Origin: Ceratopteris richardii
Taxonomy: Eukaryota > Streptophyta > Polypodiopsida > Polypodiales > Pteridaceae
DNA: 64,000 bases
Direction: 5' to 3'
Assembly: GCA_020310875.1 (NCBI GenBank)
Contig: CM035437.1
Span: 53,525,965 to 53,589,964, forward strand
A program made the translations under genes and the position numbers. Below the pieces are notes generated by a model. It was given only the letters and a program-made list of their open reading frames with translations. It was not told the origin of the DNA and searched no databases. This document shows, in pieces, positions 1 through 10,275 of the stretch (within the stretch, counting starts at the first letter, position 1; each line of letters opens with the position of its first letter).

Positions 1-68
1 CCAAACTAGAAGAAGTAGAAAGTTCAAACCCTCAAATCTCCAAAGAAGAAGGAAAATCACTACATATA

Positions 69-548
69 GTGGAAGAGCAGCCAAACACTAAGGAAACTGA
101 CAATCATGCTGCTTCTCACCCAGACAAAGGACTAGGAATATGGAATCCAACACTCAGATACTTACGTCAAAGAACGGCCAAATACCAATGGGTACTCAAG
201 GATCAGGAGGAGAAAGAGCAGACGTCAGCATCAACTCATAAGGAGAAAATAGAAATGAAGATGTCAGCTTCACCTAAGTCCAAACCAAAAGGACTCTTGC
301 AAGTATGGCTCCCCAAGCCTTTGATTGATGCTCAGAGAGCACGACATCAGATATGGATCCCCAAGAAGGTCACACAAGCAGCCAAGTTGGAGAGAAGCAC
401 TCAGGAGGAAGCGTTACGTCAGAAAAGGCGAGTGACAAAGCCAAAACACAGTCATCCGAGAAACAGAAAGGGAAACACCTTCATCACTAGGACTATAGAG
501 GAAACAAAACAAACAAAGGAAGCCCAAGGAATCAAAGAAAGAAATTGA
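69..548 (+). CDS. Trp-motif accessory frame of copy E
   Basis: A 159-residue, very basic and polar frame. It holds several short tryptophan motifs: GIWNP, YQWVLK, QVWLPK and QIWIPKK. A further small frame at 564-758 begins with KWIWKPK. Copy Y has the same motif in the same place (IWVPK twice, about 42060-42165 minus) and copy B has one near 15050. I do not recognise the family. The repeated aromatic-Pro-Lys motif suggests a short linear binding motif, but that is inference. It lies between the position of the second protease and the large accessory frame. Confidence 0.5.
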   Translation: MEEQPNTKETDNHAASHPDKGLGIWNPTLRYLRQRTAKYQWVLKDQEEKEQTSASTHKEKIEMKMSASPKSKPKGLLQVWLPKPLIDAQRARHQIWIPKKVTQAAKLERSTQEEALRQKRRVTKPKHSHPRNRKGNTFITRTIEETKQTKEAQGIKERN

Positions 549-960
549 CCTATTAGAGCGCCCATGAAATGGATTTGGAAACCCAAGCGACTGCAAGGGA
601 TGGACCATCGAAACAATGGATACGCCAATTGCACTCATGAAGCAACGTATGCACCTAAAGTATGCATAGTAGGGCCACATTACAAGGCCATGCATTCGGC
701 ACAGGATGTACCTGATAGAATTAATGGTGCACATTCTCCAATGGAGATTAGATCATAGCTTCAACTCTCTTAGGAATGGACATACTATGTACATAAATAA
801 ATGCGTCGGCTATACTAACGCTTGTTTTCTTTCAGGATAAGAAATAAAAAGATGTGGTAAGAGATCTCACTTATAGAACCATGGGAAATGGAGTGATGGA
901 ACGACAATAATCAATACAATGCACTACACAGCTTCATGCTTTCCTTTGAAGCTAATGCAC

Positions 961-978
961 TTTTCCTTACAAGTGCAG
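961..978 (+). other. Acceptor-like pyrimidine tract and CAG before the accessory ORF start
   Basis: A pyrimidine-rich run ends in CAG, followed at once by an ATG (979) that begins the accessory ORF as aligned with copies B and Y. Both relatives also have a C/T-rich run ending in AG shortly before their equivalent ATG (about 41600 and 14515 on the minus strand). Athila-type plant elements are known to express their third ORF from a spliced RNA, so this may be the 3' splice site. The splice itself is not shown. Confidence 0.4.
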
Positions 979-1119
979 ATGGCTTCTGAAGATTCTAAAG
1001 CAATAGTACAAGAGGAAGTATTGGAATTTCCACTCTAGAGTATCACCAAGGCAAAGGGACACTGGTTTCGAGAAGATCAACCAGCTGGGGAGTATCTCTT
1101 CCTGGCGACTATCAAAATT

Positions 1120-3174
1120 ATGGATACAGATCATCAATTTCTAATCATGTCCCAGGATTTTCAAGTACTACATGAACTCCCGTCTATCGTAGACACCATG
1201 AAGAAAGCGGGCATACATAAATATTTTGAACTGCCAATCTATAAGCCCGACTTTCAAAGATGCACACAGGTCATGAATACCCTACAGCCAGCACTACATG
1301 ATCCATTGGTGCCTGAGGCTAGAGTGATGGATAAAATAGGTGAATGGGTAGTCATCCAATTTACGCATGACTTGATTAAAGAAGCCTTTGGATGGGAAAA
1401 GGATGGAACTACCGTGGTAAAAGAAGAGAGCCGCGATGCAAAGACCAGGACATTCACAGACATTAACAGGGTGGACATAGAAGAGGAAGTGAGGCTTATT
1501 CACCAACACTTCTGCTTCCCTAATACGCATCGGTATACAGCCCCTCAAAAGATTATTGTTCAACTGCTCTCACACGCCATTAAGCAGAATGGCAATCAGA
1601 TTAATCTGACTCCTTACATCCAAGAAAGGTTATTTGAAGCAAAAAAGCAATGGAATAATAAAAAGTTCCTCAATGGCAGTGTGGCCTTGACGATATTGAT
1701 CTACCACGCTTTAGGTATTCGAGAGCACTTGCAAGAAATGCCATCATCAACTGCCATGGCGAAGTATGCCAAAGTTGCCACTGTTCCCAAAAAGAAAAGA
1801 GGAGTCAAGATTGTAGAAGAAGCAAAAACTAGCTCTCAACCCAGAATGAGAGGCACAAAGAGACTCAAGGAAGACAAGCAAATGGAAGAGGAAGTTCCAG
1901 CCACGAAAAGGACACATGTACTTCCGAAAACAACAATTGAAGAGCAAAGGCCAATTACAGAGGAAGACTTAACTAGGGCCCTGGAAGAGACGTACCAATA
2001 TACAGAAGGACAATTCAATTTACCTGTGCAAGGTCACCATTATCAACAGACCCAACAAGAGGTGGAAGCGAAAAGGAAACTCACCAAAGTCCATCGGTAC
2101 AGGGAAATAGGGCTGGACAATTCAAGCTCATCCTCGGATGCACAAGAAGAACCCGACACCTCAATATTAAATGTGGATATTCAAAGTGAGTCAAAGGATG
2201 ATGGACAATGGGTAGAATTGAATGAAGTCAACTACAATGAAGAAGCAGAAGGCCTAAAGACGGATGACCACACTACGCATACTGATAAGAACACCACACG
2301 TAAGGAAGCAGAACAAGAAGGTACGCATGTGATAAAACTTAATGAGACTTCCACTATTCGTATCAAGGAGGCCACACCACCTCGCGAAATATCCATAAAG
2401 ATACCAAAGAAAGAGCCTCAAGAAGAGAAAATAGAAGACGAAGAACCCTTCACACCAATAAGGGTTGTGGCAGAACCCTCCCCCATGGATGTCACATTTC
2501 AAGGGAGTGCCACAAAATCTCTTGATTTGGATGAACAAGAAAAAGTACAAAACATAAAATTACAAATAAGACAACCACACAACGAAACCATCCACATGGA
2601 GCAGGGAAAAGATTTGCAATCCGACGAAGCTCCAAGCCTACCTAGGACCTGGTTAAATGTCGATATCGCTCAGCTCAAGCCAGTAGTACAAGACATGATC
2701 AGAACCGCACTAGACACACAACATTTAATGCTTGAGGCTGATGAAGACTATGATCAAGCGATGCAGGACAAGCATGCACTTAAAGAAAAGAGTAATAGTC
2801 TTTCAACAGAATTAAAATTCGCTAGAGAACAAGTACAGATGAAACACAATGAAGTTCAAGAGTTCAAGCAACAGTGTCAAACTCTAACCATGGAAAATGA
2901 AGGGTTAAAGGAACAACTACAGGTATTAAAAAAGAAATTAGAAACCAACGAGACTGAGAAGGCACGGATGAATGCCAGGAGCAAAATATTGGAATCTCAG
3001 CTCAAGGTATACATGGAGGAAGCGGAAAACCTACGAAACCGCAACAAAGAGATCATGACAGCTCTTCTAAGTGATCAGCCAATAGAAGCTCACGAAAGCT
3101 CAAAAAAAGATATCAAAGAGTTGGAAGAAAAGCTAAGTATGAAAATCAGCTCAAGCAGGAGCAGGCAATCATAG
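1120..3174 (+). CDS. Large accessory protein of Ty3-type element: helical N-domain, acidic middle, coiled coil
   Basis: A 684-residue frame. Residues about 1-215 look like a compact, mostly helical domain and match frames at 40687-41106 (Y) and about 13600-14475 (B). Its pattern loosely recalls domains annotated as 'putative plant transposon protein' next to plant Ty3 pol genes, which is a memory-based guess. Residues 223-230 read PKKKRGVK, like a nuclear localisation signal. Residues about 260-520 are Glu/Lys/Thr-rich and look disordered. Residues about 530-680 form a long heptad-rich coiled coil. No signal peptide or membrane segment is evident, so it does not look like a classical envelope protein. 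The role is unknown; a structural or assembly protein is one possibility. Confidence 0.6.
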   Translation: MDTDHQFLIMSQDFQVLHELPSIVDTMKKAGIHKYFELPIYKPDFQRCTQVMNTLQPALHDPLVPEARVMDKIGEWVVIQFTHDLIKEAFGWEKDGTTVVKEESRDAKTRTFTDINRVDIEEEVRLIHQHFCFPNTHRYTAPQKIIVQLLSHAIKQNGNQINLTPYIQERLFEAKKQWNNKKFLNGSVALTILIYHALGIREHLQEMPSSTAMAKYAKVATVPKKKRGVKIVEEAKTSSQPRMRGTKRLKEDKQMEEEVPATKRTHVLPKTTIEEQRPITEEDLTRALEETYQYTEGQFNLPVQGHHYQQTQQEVEAKRKLTKVHRYREIGLDNSSSSSDAQEEPDTSILNVDIQSESKDDGQWVELNEVNYNEEAEGLKTDDHTTHTDKNTTRKEAEQEGTHVIKLNETSTIRIKEATPPREISIKIPKKEPQEEKIEDEEPFTPIRVVAEPSPMDVTFQGSATKSLDLDEQEKVQNIKLQIRQPHNETIHMEQGKDLQSDEAPSLPRTWLNVDIAQLKPVVQDMIRTALDTQHLMLEADEDYDQAMQDKHALKEKSNSLSTELKFAREQVQMKHNEVQEFKQQCQTLTMENEGLKEQLQVLKKKLETNETEKARMNARSKILESQLKVYMEEAENLRNRNKEIMTALLSDQPIEAHESSKKDIKELEEKLSMKISSSRSRQS

Positions 3175-3440
3175 AAAATTGGGAAAAAAGATACATGGAG
3201 GACACAATTGCCCTAAGAACTAAATGGAAAAAAGTTGAAAATCGTTATCTCCTGCAATGTAAAGAAGACACCGATCATTTAGATATCGTTGCTCAAGAAC
3301 TTCTCAAACACAAGGACACCATTGCACAAGCTACTGAGGAAATAAAGCAGAAAGATGAATGGATTAAATAGCTTCAAGAGCAGTTAGAGCAGAAAAAAAT
3401 TCAGGGGACACCAGTAGTTCCACCATCAATCGCGACTACT

Positions 3441-4286
3441 GTGGAGGATGAGGTACGTCCTCTCTCTCCCCCCTCACATCATTCACCGATAAGGGCGGAA
3501 CAGCAGGTTCAAATTGAACATATTACTCGGGACATTGCAGAACTAAGCCGACCGGAAAGAGCACTATTGGTGTCCCTGCTTACGGCTGAATTTGAAGATC
3601 AAATCATCCAAGTAATGAAGGAAGCTAAGATAGAAAGCAAAAACTTGGAGCAGATTTTGAAGCCTTTCAGTGTACCCTATGGCCTGCTAAAAGAACAAAC
3701 GCGACAATATATAAAGACTACGACAAATAAAGATCCGGACTACAATCTCCACTTCAGCCAAGATACATTCAAGTATACCCAAGAAGAATTTGAGAAGGAT
3801 GATCCCATTTGGAGACGCAAAGTTTTGGAAAAGAATCCAATACTACGGGTACAGTGGGAGGCATCACCATATGTGCTTCAGGTAAACCCATCTTTTTGCC
3901 CAGTACCCCGCAAATGCTCCTGGTCGCAATTTTGGGAAGGACAGTGCCAGGGAAGCATCAATAATCAATGGTTGAATTACCCATTGTTACCTAGTCTGCC
4001 TCATAACTACCTACCAACGGAAGAGTATATGGTCAAAACAATGGAATTTTGGATTGCCAGATACGCTAGGGTCCCGGACTTAGCAATTAAAATGACCAAT
4101 AAAATATTCAGTATGCTACTAACATTAATCAAAGTCTTCCAGCATGCAAAATATACTTTTTTGAATTTCATCGGCATTACGCAAGGATCCGAAGCACTCA
4201 TTTTTTATCTATCTACTATTCCAAGCCGATTAACACTTATGGCATATTATTCTCAAATTATGTTCTTGCCATCAACATATATGTAA
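3441..4286 (+). CDS. C-terminal accessory domain of Ty3-type element
   Basis: A 281-residue frame downstream of the coiled coil. A proline-rich start is followed by a domain with KTMEFWIARYARVPDLAIKM, whose counterparts are found at 8813-9298 (C tail), 10717-11167 (B) and 37838-38032 (Y). Homology to the family's last block (compare 8823-9029 and 37553-37825) continues past the frame to about 4408. No known fold is recognised. Presence in four copies, always as the last coding block before the polypurine tract, shows it is a regular part of the element. Confidence 0.55.
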   Translation: MEDEVRPLSPPSHHSPIRAEQQVQIEHITRDIAELSRPERALLVSLLTAEFEDQIIQVMKEAKIESKNLEQILKPFSVPYGLLKEQTRQYIKTTTNKDPDYNLHFSQDTFKYTQEEFEKDDPIWRRKVLEKNPILRVQWEASPYVLQVNPSFCPVPRKCSWSQFWEGQCQGSINNQWLNYPLLPSLPHNYLPTEEYMVKTMEFWIARYARVPDLAIKMTNKIFSMLLTLIKVFQHAKYTFLNFIGITQGSEALIFYLSTIPSRLTLMAYYSQIMFLPSTYM

Positions 4287-5076
4287 ACTTTCAAAGAAGC
4301 ATTCTTCATTGGCTTCTTCGAAATCGATTCCGAAATTTTTGTCAAAATGACTTCGAACCTTAATGCACATCTGGTCGCTTATGAGACGAGTTTTTTTGCG
4401 GATTAGGGGCATGCTTGAGTGAAGAGAAGAAACTACGCTGCAAGGTGATAGGTTTGGTCACCCCACTATCAAAGTACCAAACATCTGAGTCTACTAAAGA
4501 CATGCACTGCTCATGAGAAGATGGGTCAAAACTGCTAACAGTAGTAAATGCCCATTCTTCATCCTGCACAAGATTAGCAGAATCTATTTTTGATGTAGAG
4601 GCCTTTGCAACAACCATTCCGACCTCTTTCTTCTTTGCCTCTTTAGCAGCAAGTTTTGGACAATTCTTTATGATATGATCATTTCCTTTAGAGTATTTGC
4701 AGACCAATTTTTGCTTTTCCGATTTCTTCTCATCTTTGTCTTCCTTCTTCGAATGTGCGGCATTTGCAGATTTCTACTTGCTAGTAGATGAGCTCCATTT
4801 ACCTTTGCCCTTTTGACTAGCTAGGAAAGCTTGATCTGCAACATGCATGATGGACCTGTTCTACCTAGACTGATCTTCTTGCAACAAAACAGAGACTAAC
4901 TCCTCAAATGACAAGGCATTTGGATTGCCTTTCATCATCAAACGAAGAGTAGAAGCAAAACTCTGATATGAATCAGGAAGACCATTCAGAACGGTCTACA
5001 TAAGTGAGCTATCTGGTATAACTTCATCAGTAGAAATCAAATGTTCTTTCAAATCCTTGATCTTTGTCAGAAAACT

Positions 5077-5404
5077 GTCCATAGAATCACCTTCATTCAT
5101 GTGCTCACTCTCCAACTATTTTTGGAGGTAAGCAACACGAGCCTCATTCCTAGCCTGATACAATGTGGTAAGTGTATCCCAAGCATCCTTAACTGTTATG
5201 CAAGAGAGAATGTGAGGAATAATGACAGGTTTGATAGCTTGTCCATAGAATCACCTTCATTCATGTGCTTACTCTCCAACTATTTTTGGAGGTAAGCAAC
5301 ACGAGCCTCATTCCTAGCTTGATACAATGTGGTAAGTGTATCCCAAGCATCCTTAATTGTTCTGCAAGAGTGAACATGAGGAATAATGGCAGGTTTGATA
5401 GACA
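5077..5404 (-). repeat. 164-bp tandem duplication inside copia gag
   Basis: A stretch starting gtccatagaatcacc at 5077 recurs at 5241 and is nearly identical for about 164 bases; the two copies abut. The copies differ at scattered bases, so the duplication is not very recent. No relative in the window contains this gag region, so it is unclear whether other copies share it. Confidence 0.85.
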
Positions 5405-6089
5405 AAGCTATCAATGCATGTGCCTAGGCATCTCTACCATCCCAACAAATTTGCTCTGCAATAGGTGCAACAACAACCGCAACACGAACAGGAATCTATA
5501 GAATATCACCATCTTTGACACCATCTCCATCATCTCCAACACCTGTATTTGGAGTACCTGTATTCGCAGGTGTAACAGGATGTCTTTCAACACCTTGCAC
5601 AACGTTTCGTGGTCCTTTTGCAACCAATACATTTCGCATCATATAAGCCCATAACGGGTAGTTGGTACCATCCAAATTATCCTCAATAGCAAACATATGG
5701 AATACATCACTACTTTCAGCCATGGCCAGTGACTAAAATACCTTGATGCAAAAAATTGACTGTATCTCAAAAAGTTGAGCAGAATTTCCCAGATGAATTC
5801 TGCTAAACCTGTAGCAGACTTCGAGACGCTTATATTGGCAAACCGAAACTGGTATATATCTTTGACACAAAAAGACAAAACATCTTGCACAAGCACTGTG
5901 ATAGTGCATTCAGAGGCCGAAACAAGTTGATATCACGATTTTGGCACCACACAACAAAGCTATTTTGATCTTTGAAACACCTTGAGTATGCTCACCAAAA
6001 CTCGTTTGTGAATTGTGTTTTCTCCATGCCTTCTTGGATACTCTTCACCGAAGAGGTGTCGACGATGCCCTAGATGAAGTGGTGACCTT

Positions 6090-6100
6090 CTCTGATACCA
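6090..6100 (-). other. Primer binding site, initiator-Met tRNA type (copy G)
   Basis: Minus strand reads TGGTATCAGAG, two bases inside the LTR end. This is the usual plant copia primer site, complementary to the 3' end of initiator methionine tRNA. Confidence 0.85.
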
Positions 6101-6102
6101 AT

Positions 6103-6333
6103 TGTTGGAGTTAAACGTCTGTAGAAGCATAAGAATAGCACAAGGAAGAAGAAGAAGCTTGGAGCACAACACACAATACTGAATGTATTACAACTAGAAT
6201 GTACAAAGATAAATAGCATGTTAGGGCAATAGGCATATATACAAGCCAAGGGGAAAAAAACTCCTAAAGAGGGAAAAAAGTACCCCGGTGGTCCTAGAGA
6301 GTTCACACACATCACTACCTAAATATAGTAATA
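6103..6333 (-). repeat. 5' LTR of copia copy G
   Basis: On the plus strand it runs from tgttggag to agtaata, about 231 bases. It shares blocks with the reverse complement of 61026-61279, such as ggagcacaaca and ctcctaaagagggaaaaaag. The outer end is less sure than the inner end, which is fixed by the primer site. Confidence 0.7.
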
Positions 6334-7754
6334 ATCTTGGGATTCCCCTTCTTATTGTTGAGTGCTAGCAACAATCGCCCAATTTTTCCTACACTCCTAC
6401 TTTGATGGTAGTGGCACTTGTCGAGGATGCCCTTGATTCTACTTAGTATCATAATTTGTTAAGTTTCTTATCACATTATAGAAATTGAGATTTGAAGATG
6501 TTGTATAAAGAACACAGATGTAATTCAATCCCTTATTGCATGTGGGGATGATACTAGACTTATGGTCTTTTCTTATAGTAGCCCTTTCATTTATGAATCA
6601 TTTTGATTCCCTAAGAGGTTAGTTCCTTATAGTAAAGTAGATATTTGTCAATGCATTAGATCTTGCCTCTTTGTCTTTGCATTATTCACTTCTACCAGAT
6701 GGACTATTATCTCCTCATTTGCTCACTCTTTTAGTTAAATAAAGATTGTCTGGGTGTGCTCTATTTCCTTCTTCATTGCTTCATTTTCTATTGGCCATTT
6801 CATATTCAGAGCCAAATTTGATTTTTCTTCCTTCAAGAGACATATCTTTTATAGGGAATGGGCCTCTTTGTTCTTCTTTTTGTCTCTTCTAAATTTAGAC
6901 ATCTCTTTGATCCCTTTGACATTTAATAGTTTCTTTAATTTATGACAAAATATCACTTTGTGTTGCTAATTTTAATGTTGTGCCCATTTTCCATATATGA
7001 GGAATTGGGAATTGATTATTGATTGATATTTAGTATTTCCTAGTACTTCTTCTTTATATTTCCACATAAAATCCAAGGTGGTTCTTTCTTTGAATATTGC
7101 CTACCTTCAGTGAATGGGTCTTACTTTGATACCCAATTATTGATGAAGTATTTGAATTATTAGTTATGATCTTTTCTTTTGAGTAGACTATCTAGATGGT
7201 TCCATTCCTCAAACGGGTCTTCTAGTGGTGATTGAGGTTTTCATGATGGTTTCCCTTAATGGGTCAACTTGTTGCACCCTGCTCATGGTTTGTGATTGAA
7301 ATAATTTCCTTGTGTCTCTCATGAGGCCTTTTGCTTCTCGTGCCTGAATTGTGACGAGATATTTGGGCTGCTTTTAGCTCCCTTGAAGAATGTGTGAACT
7401 TTTATGTGTGGTAATGCATGCTTTATCAGGTAATCCTCCACTGATCCTTCATGAATGATTTGTGTCAATGTAGGAAAGCCATGGAGCACCTTCTTTATAT
7501 TCCACTTATGAATTGCATTAGAAATTTGATCTACTACCCATCATTTTGTATATATGTATTTTTGAGATGGCAAAGCATATTGCATTGCATGGAGCACGTT
7601 CTTGAGTAGGATATTATATCAATTTTGGTGGAGGAAATAGGATTGTTGGTGAAAAACTATGGGCAATTTCAAATGCACCTTCTTCATATCAATAAGCATA
7701 TATCAACTTTTCTCTTATGTTGTCATACCTAAGATCATTCCATACCCATTTTCC
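6334..7754. other. No recognisable gene; AT-rich old sequence
   Basis: About 1.4 kb of AT-rich DNA between copia copy G and a Ty3 protease remnant. Open frames are short and match nothing I recognise. It may be worn pol sequence of the element whose protease follows, but no motif supports that. Confidence 0.5.
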
Positions 7755-8065
7755 TTATTAAACTAGAATATGGAAAAGGTGTGCTCATACTGAACACCAC
7801 ATGTGTTGAAAGTTATATCCCCTAGTACTCTAAGTGGCCTTTCCACATGATCTTCTACCAATTGTAACTTCATTCTAGTCACTCTTAATGGTGATCATCC
7901 GTATTTTCCCTATATATCTTTCATGGATATATCTACTCCTACCCTTGTTTCTCAAATAGCCTTTGTGCTATATCATTGTTGTGTCATAGGAAGACACATG
8001 TCACCTTCAATGCCTTCACTCAATTCTCAAATTTTTTCTATGTGTATCTCCTTAACACGTTTTGG
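7755..8065 (-). mobile_element. Ty3-type protease remnant (copy D), target of element C
   Basis: The stretch gtgctcatactgaacaccacatgtg and the following 250 bases line up by eye with the protease regions at 51540-51850 and 24480-24720. It ends abruptly at the LTR starting 8066, so element C appears to have inserted into the protease of an older relative. It is heavily worn and no frame survives. The rest of this copy is not identifiable in the window. Confidence 0.5.
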
Positions 8066-8746
8066 TGTCACTCATAGAACAATAATTAATGTCAACATCG
8101 ATGGAGGTCCACCTAGTAATTGTCAATCCATGGAGACATGAGGGTCATATAAAGATCATCAGCAAGTGATGCACGTAGAGGTGAAGGTGAGAATCACACT
8201 AGATGCACACACACACACACACACAAGGTAGAGAAGATGCTGTGGAACAATGGAGTATATCTCTAGATGCACACACACAAGGTAGAGAAGATGATGTGGA
8301 ACAATGGAGTATATTCATATAATCAAGATTACAAACTCTTTCTCTCCAAAAAATGAACCTCTCTTCCAAAAAAAACTAACTACAAAAATGAGCTCTCTAG
8401 TTCTTTTTATAGTTTTCAAGTGACTTATGATCAATTTCAAACCTAATGTTTGACATGGTTAAAAATTAGGTTCTAAGCTAATTTTAGGACCCAAACGAGC
8501 TCCAAAAGTACTCAATTTGGCTTCTACCTAAGCTCCTCAAGCTTGAGGATTCCTTGGCTTGCAAAAAATGGAGCATGTATTTACAAAAATGGGGTTTTAT
8601 ACAATAAGTTAGTGATGAAAATGACTATTTTATAATGAATTTAATGTTTTGTTGAATTTGAATTATGAGCCTTCTTTCATGTACTTCCCCATCTTCTATG
8701 GTTGCTTGAGTCACCACATCTATCCACTTGCCCTTGTATGGCAACA
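8066..8746 (-). repeat. 3' LTR of Ty3-type element C
   Basis: Plus strand runs tgtcactc...ggcaaca, the complement of a TG...CA LTR, 681 bases. It is followed inward by a pyrimidine run (ctcccctccctcttg, 8747-8761), which is the polypurine tract on the minus strand. It resembles the LTRs of copy Y in its ends, its CA-repeat block, the tgagctctctag block and a CTATAAAAAG box (8402-8411, minus strand). A roughly 60-base block with CA repeats is present twice (from about 8200 and 8264). Confidence 0.8.
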
Positions 8747-10191
8747 CTCCCCTCCCTCTTGTGTCTGTTGTCCTTGACAAACCTTTGTGTTATGGGATTT
8801 GTCAATGTAGTCCTATAGGTAGTCAATGGATAAAGATCCTTTGGTGACACATGTTTTTGGCAAGGTACGCTCCCAATTTTTGCAAATCCATTGCCCATGG
8901 AGTGTTTGGTTGTATATTACAATAATGTTTTGAGTATTGGATTGTTTCACATGCAAATATGTGTAGTAGATTGGTAGCCTTTGACTTGAAAACTTCTGAG
9001 TGATACTCCCAAAAGCTCGTTGCGAACATCTCCTAGAAGGTCTACTTATAACATCGTGGAGATATTTTACATGACAATCCCAAGCATAGTAGACTTTGAC
9101 AGATGGGGTTTTGCTCATATCATATAACAAATCCAAATTGTCTCTCTCAAAGTCGGGCCCATTTACATGAGGTGTTTTAACCTTCTTTAGAACTTTGAAC
9201 ACACTCAACATTAGGTTGAATAATTTCATACACATCCTTATGACAATGTCAGGCATTTTTGATAGGCAAGGAAGCCAATGGTGGATTGTTGTAGTCATAT
9301 AGGGTAGTGTTGGAGGTCCTTGAGGTGGAGAAAAATATGGTTTATTTAACCAATCACATTAGTTTTTGTTATTTTTTTACCTTGATAGCAAAAGCTTTCC
9401 AATTTCTATTGCGTGGAGCTAGTCCATAGCATAGGTTGTAAATAATGTGTAGAGATGCCATGCTCCATGTATTTAGTATCTATAGATACTCTCACAATAA
9501 TTGTGCCTATCAGTTTGGTTGAAATACGGTTCCTCACTTTGGTACTGCATAAAGATCTCCTGGTTCAAATTGTGTTGCAAAGGTAGGCAGCTTTTTGATG
9601 ATCTTCTCAATTTCTGCATTACACTCACCTAATAACACAAAGAATGGATAGTATTGTAATTCATCCATGATAATTTTGACATTGAGGTGCGAGTTTTTGG
9701 AAGTATTTAGCCTTTAAGACTCTTTCTTCAAACAATGCTAATGTCACTTGTTGTACTTTGACTCTTGCGAAGTGGATCTTGTCAATTTCTTCTATTTGTT
9801 TCACCCATGTGCAATATTGTAACTCAAAAAATTCTTGTACTTCTTCAGTGACACAACCTCCAATAACCATTTGTGGTTTGTATTTCTCTTTGTAGATAGG
9901 ATCAATTCGTATATGAACCACCTCTTGTTCTTTAAGTAGTTTTGGGGGTGATGTAGATTGTTCTTCATTGGCCATCTTCAGGGTCATTTCGTATTGTTAT
10001 AACTGTGTGAACATTTCAATGAATTTCTTTCTCAATTCCTCTAATTGTTGTTGTATCTCTTCTAGGATGTTGATATCTCGTTAGGGATTAGGAATTTAGA
10101 AAATTCAATCATCCTAGTTTTTAGATCTTCGTTGACTTCCTTACCTACTTGGTTCTGCTTGGCCTTCACTCTATCTTATCCTGACTCTCTT
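8747..10191 (-). mobile_element. Accessory tail of element C
   Basis: Holds the C-terminal accessory domain (frame 8813-9298, 161 residues, with the last block overlapping at 8823-9029) and the segment before it (frame 9661-9987, containing EVVHIRIDP, the counterpart of EPFTPIRVV in copy E). It sits directly inside the 3' LTR, as in copy Y. It ends where copy B begins. Confidence 0.6.
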
Positions 10192-10257
10192 TGACTGGTC
10201 TGTCTCATGTTTCCTTGCCTTGTCAAGCCACTTGGACCTCCTTGGGTACTACAAACA
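10192..10257 (-). repeat. 66-bp terminal direct repeat, left end of element B
   Basis: Plus strand runs tgactggtctgtctcatg to tactacaaaca and abuts a pyrimidine run (10258-10268), which is the polypurine tract of B on the minus strand. It matches 26443-26508 over its full length with few differences, and weaker similarity extends about 12 bases further left. Position and TG...CA ends fit an LTR, but the length is far below normal. Confidence 0.65.
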
Positions 10258-10275
10258 CCCCCTCTCTCGGGTTTG

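Larger units (their letters stand above)
1..4408 (+). mobile_element. Ty3/gypsy-type element, 3' accessory region (copy E)
   Basis: The window opens inside a Ty3-type element on the plus strand, just past where its relatives carry the post-integrase protease. Parts in order: Trp-motif frame (69-548), acceptor-like site (961-978), the large accessory frame (1120-3174), and the C-terminal accessory frame (3441-4286) with its homology running on to about 4408. Assignment rests on matching order and wording with the minus-strand copies B and Y, which do carry pol. No LTR is seen; the copy stops at a junction with a minus-strand copia. It is broken in a few places but has the longest open frames of the four copies. 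Confidence 0.75.
4409..6333 (-). mobile_element. Copia-type element, 5' part (copy G)
   Basis: Read on the minus strand: LTR (6103-6333), primer site, gag (frames 5411-5723, then the 5000s), a zinc knuckle (CKYSKGNDHIIKNC, frame 4360-4707) and the start of protease (WYFDSG). Integrase and RT are not present; the copy ends where the plus-strand Ty3 copy E begins. Its LTR belongs to the same family as that at 61026-61279. It is broken in several places and looks old. Confidence 0.8.

Noticed and set aside
979-4408. Accessory ORF as a retroviral envelope
   Set aside because: No signal peptide, transmembrane segment or cleavage site is visible; the coiled coil alone is not enough.
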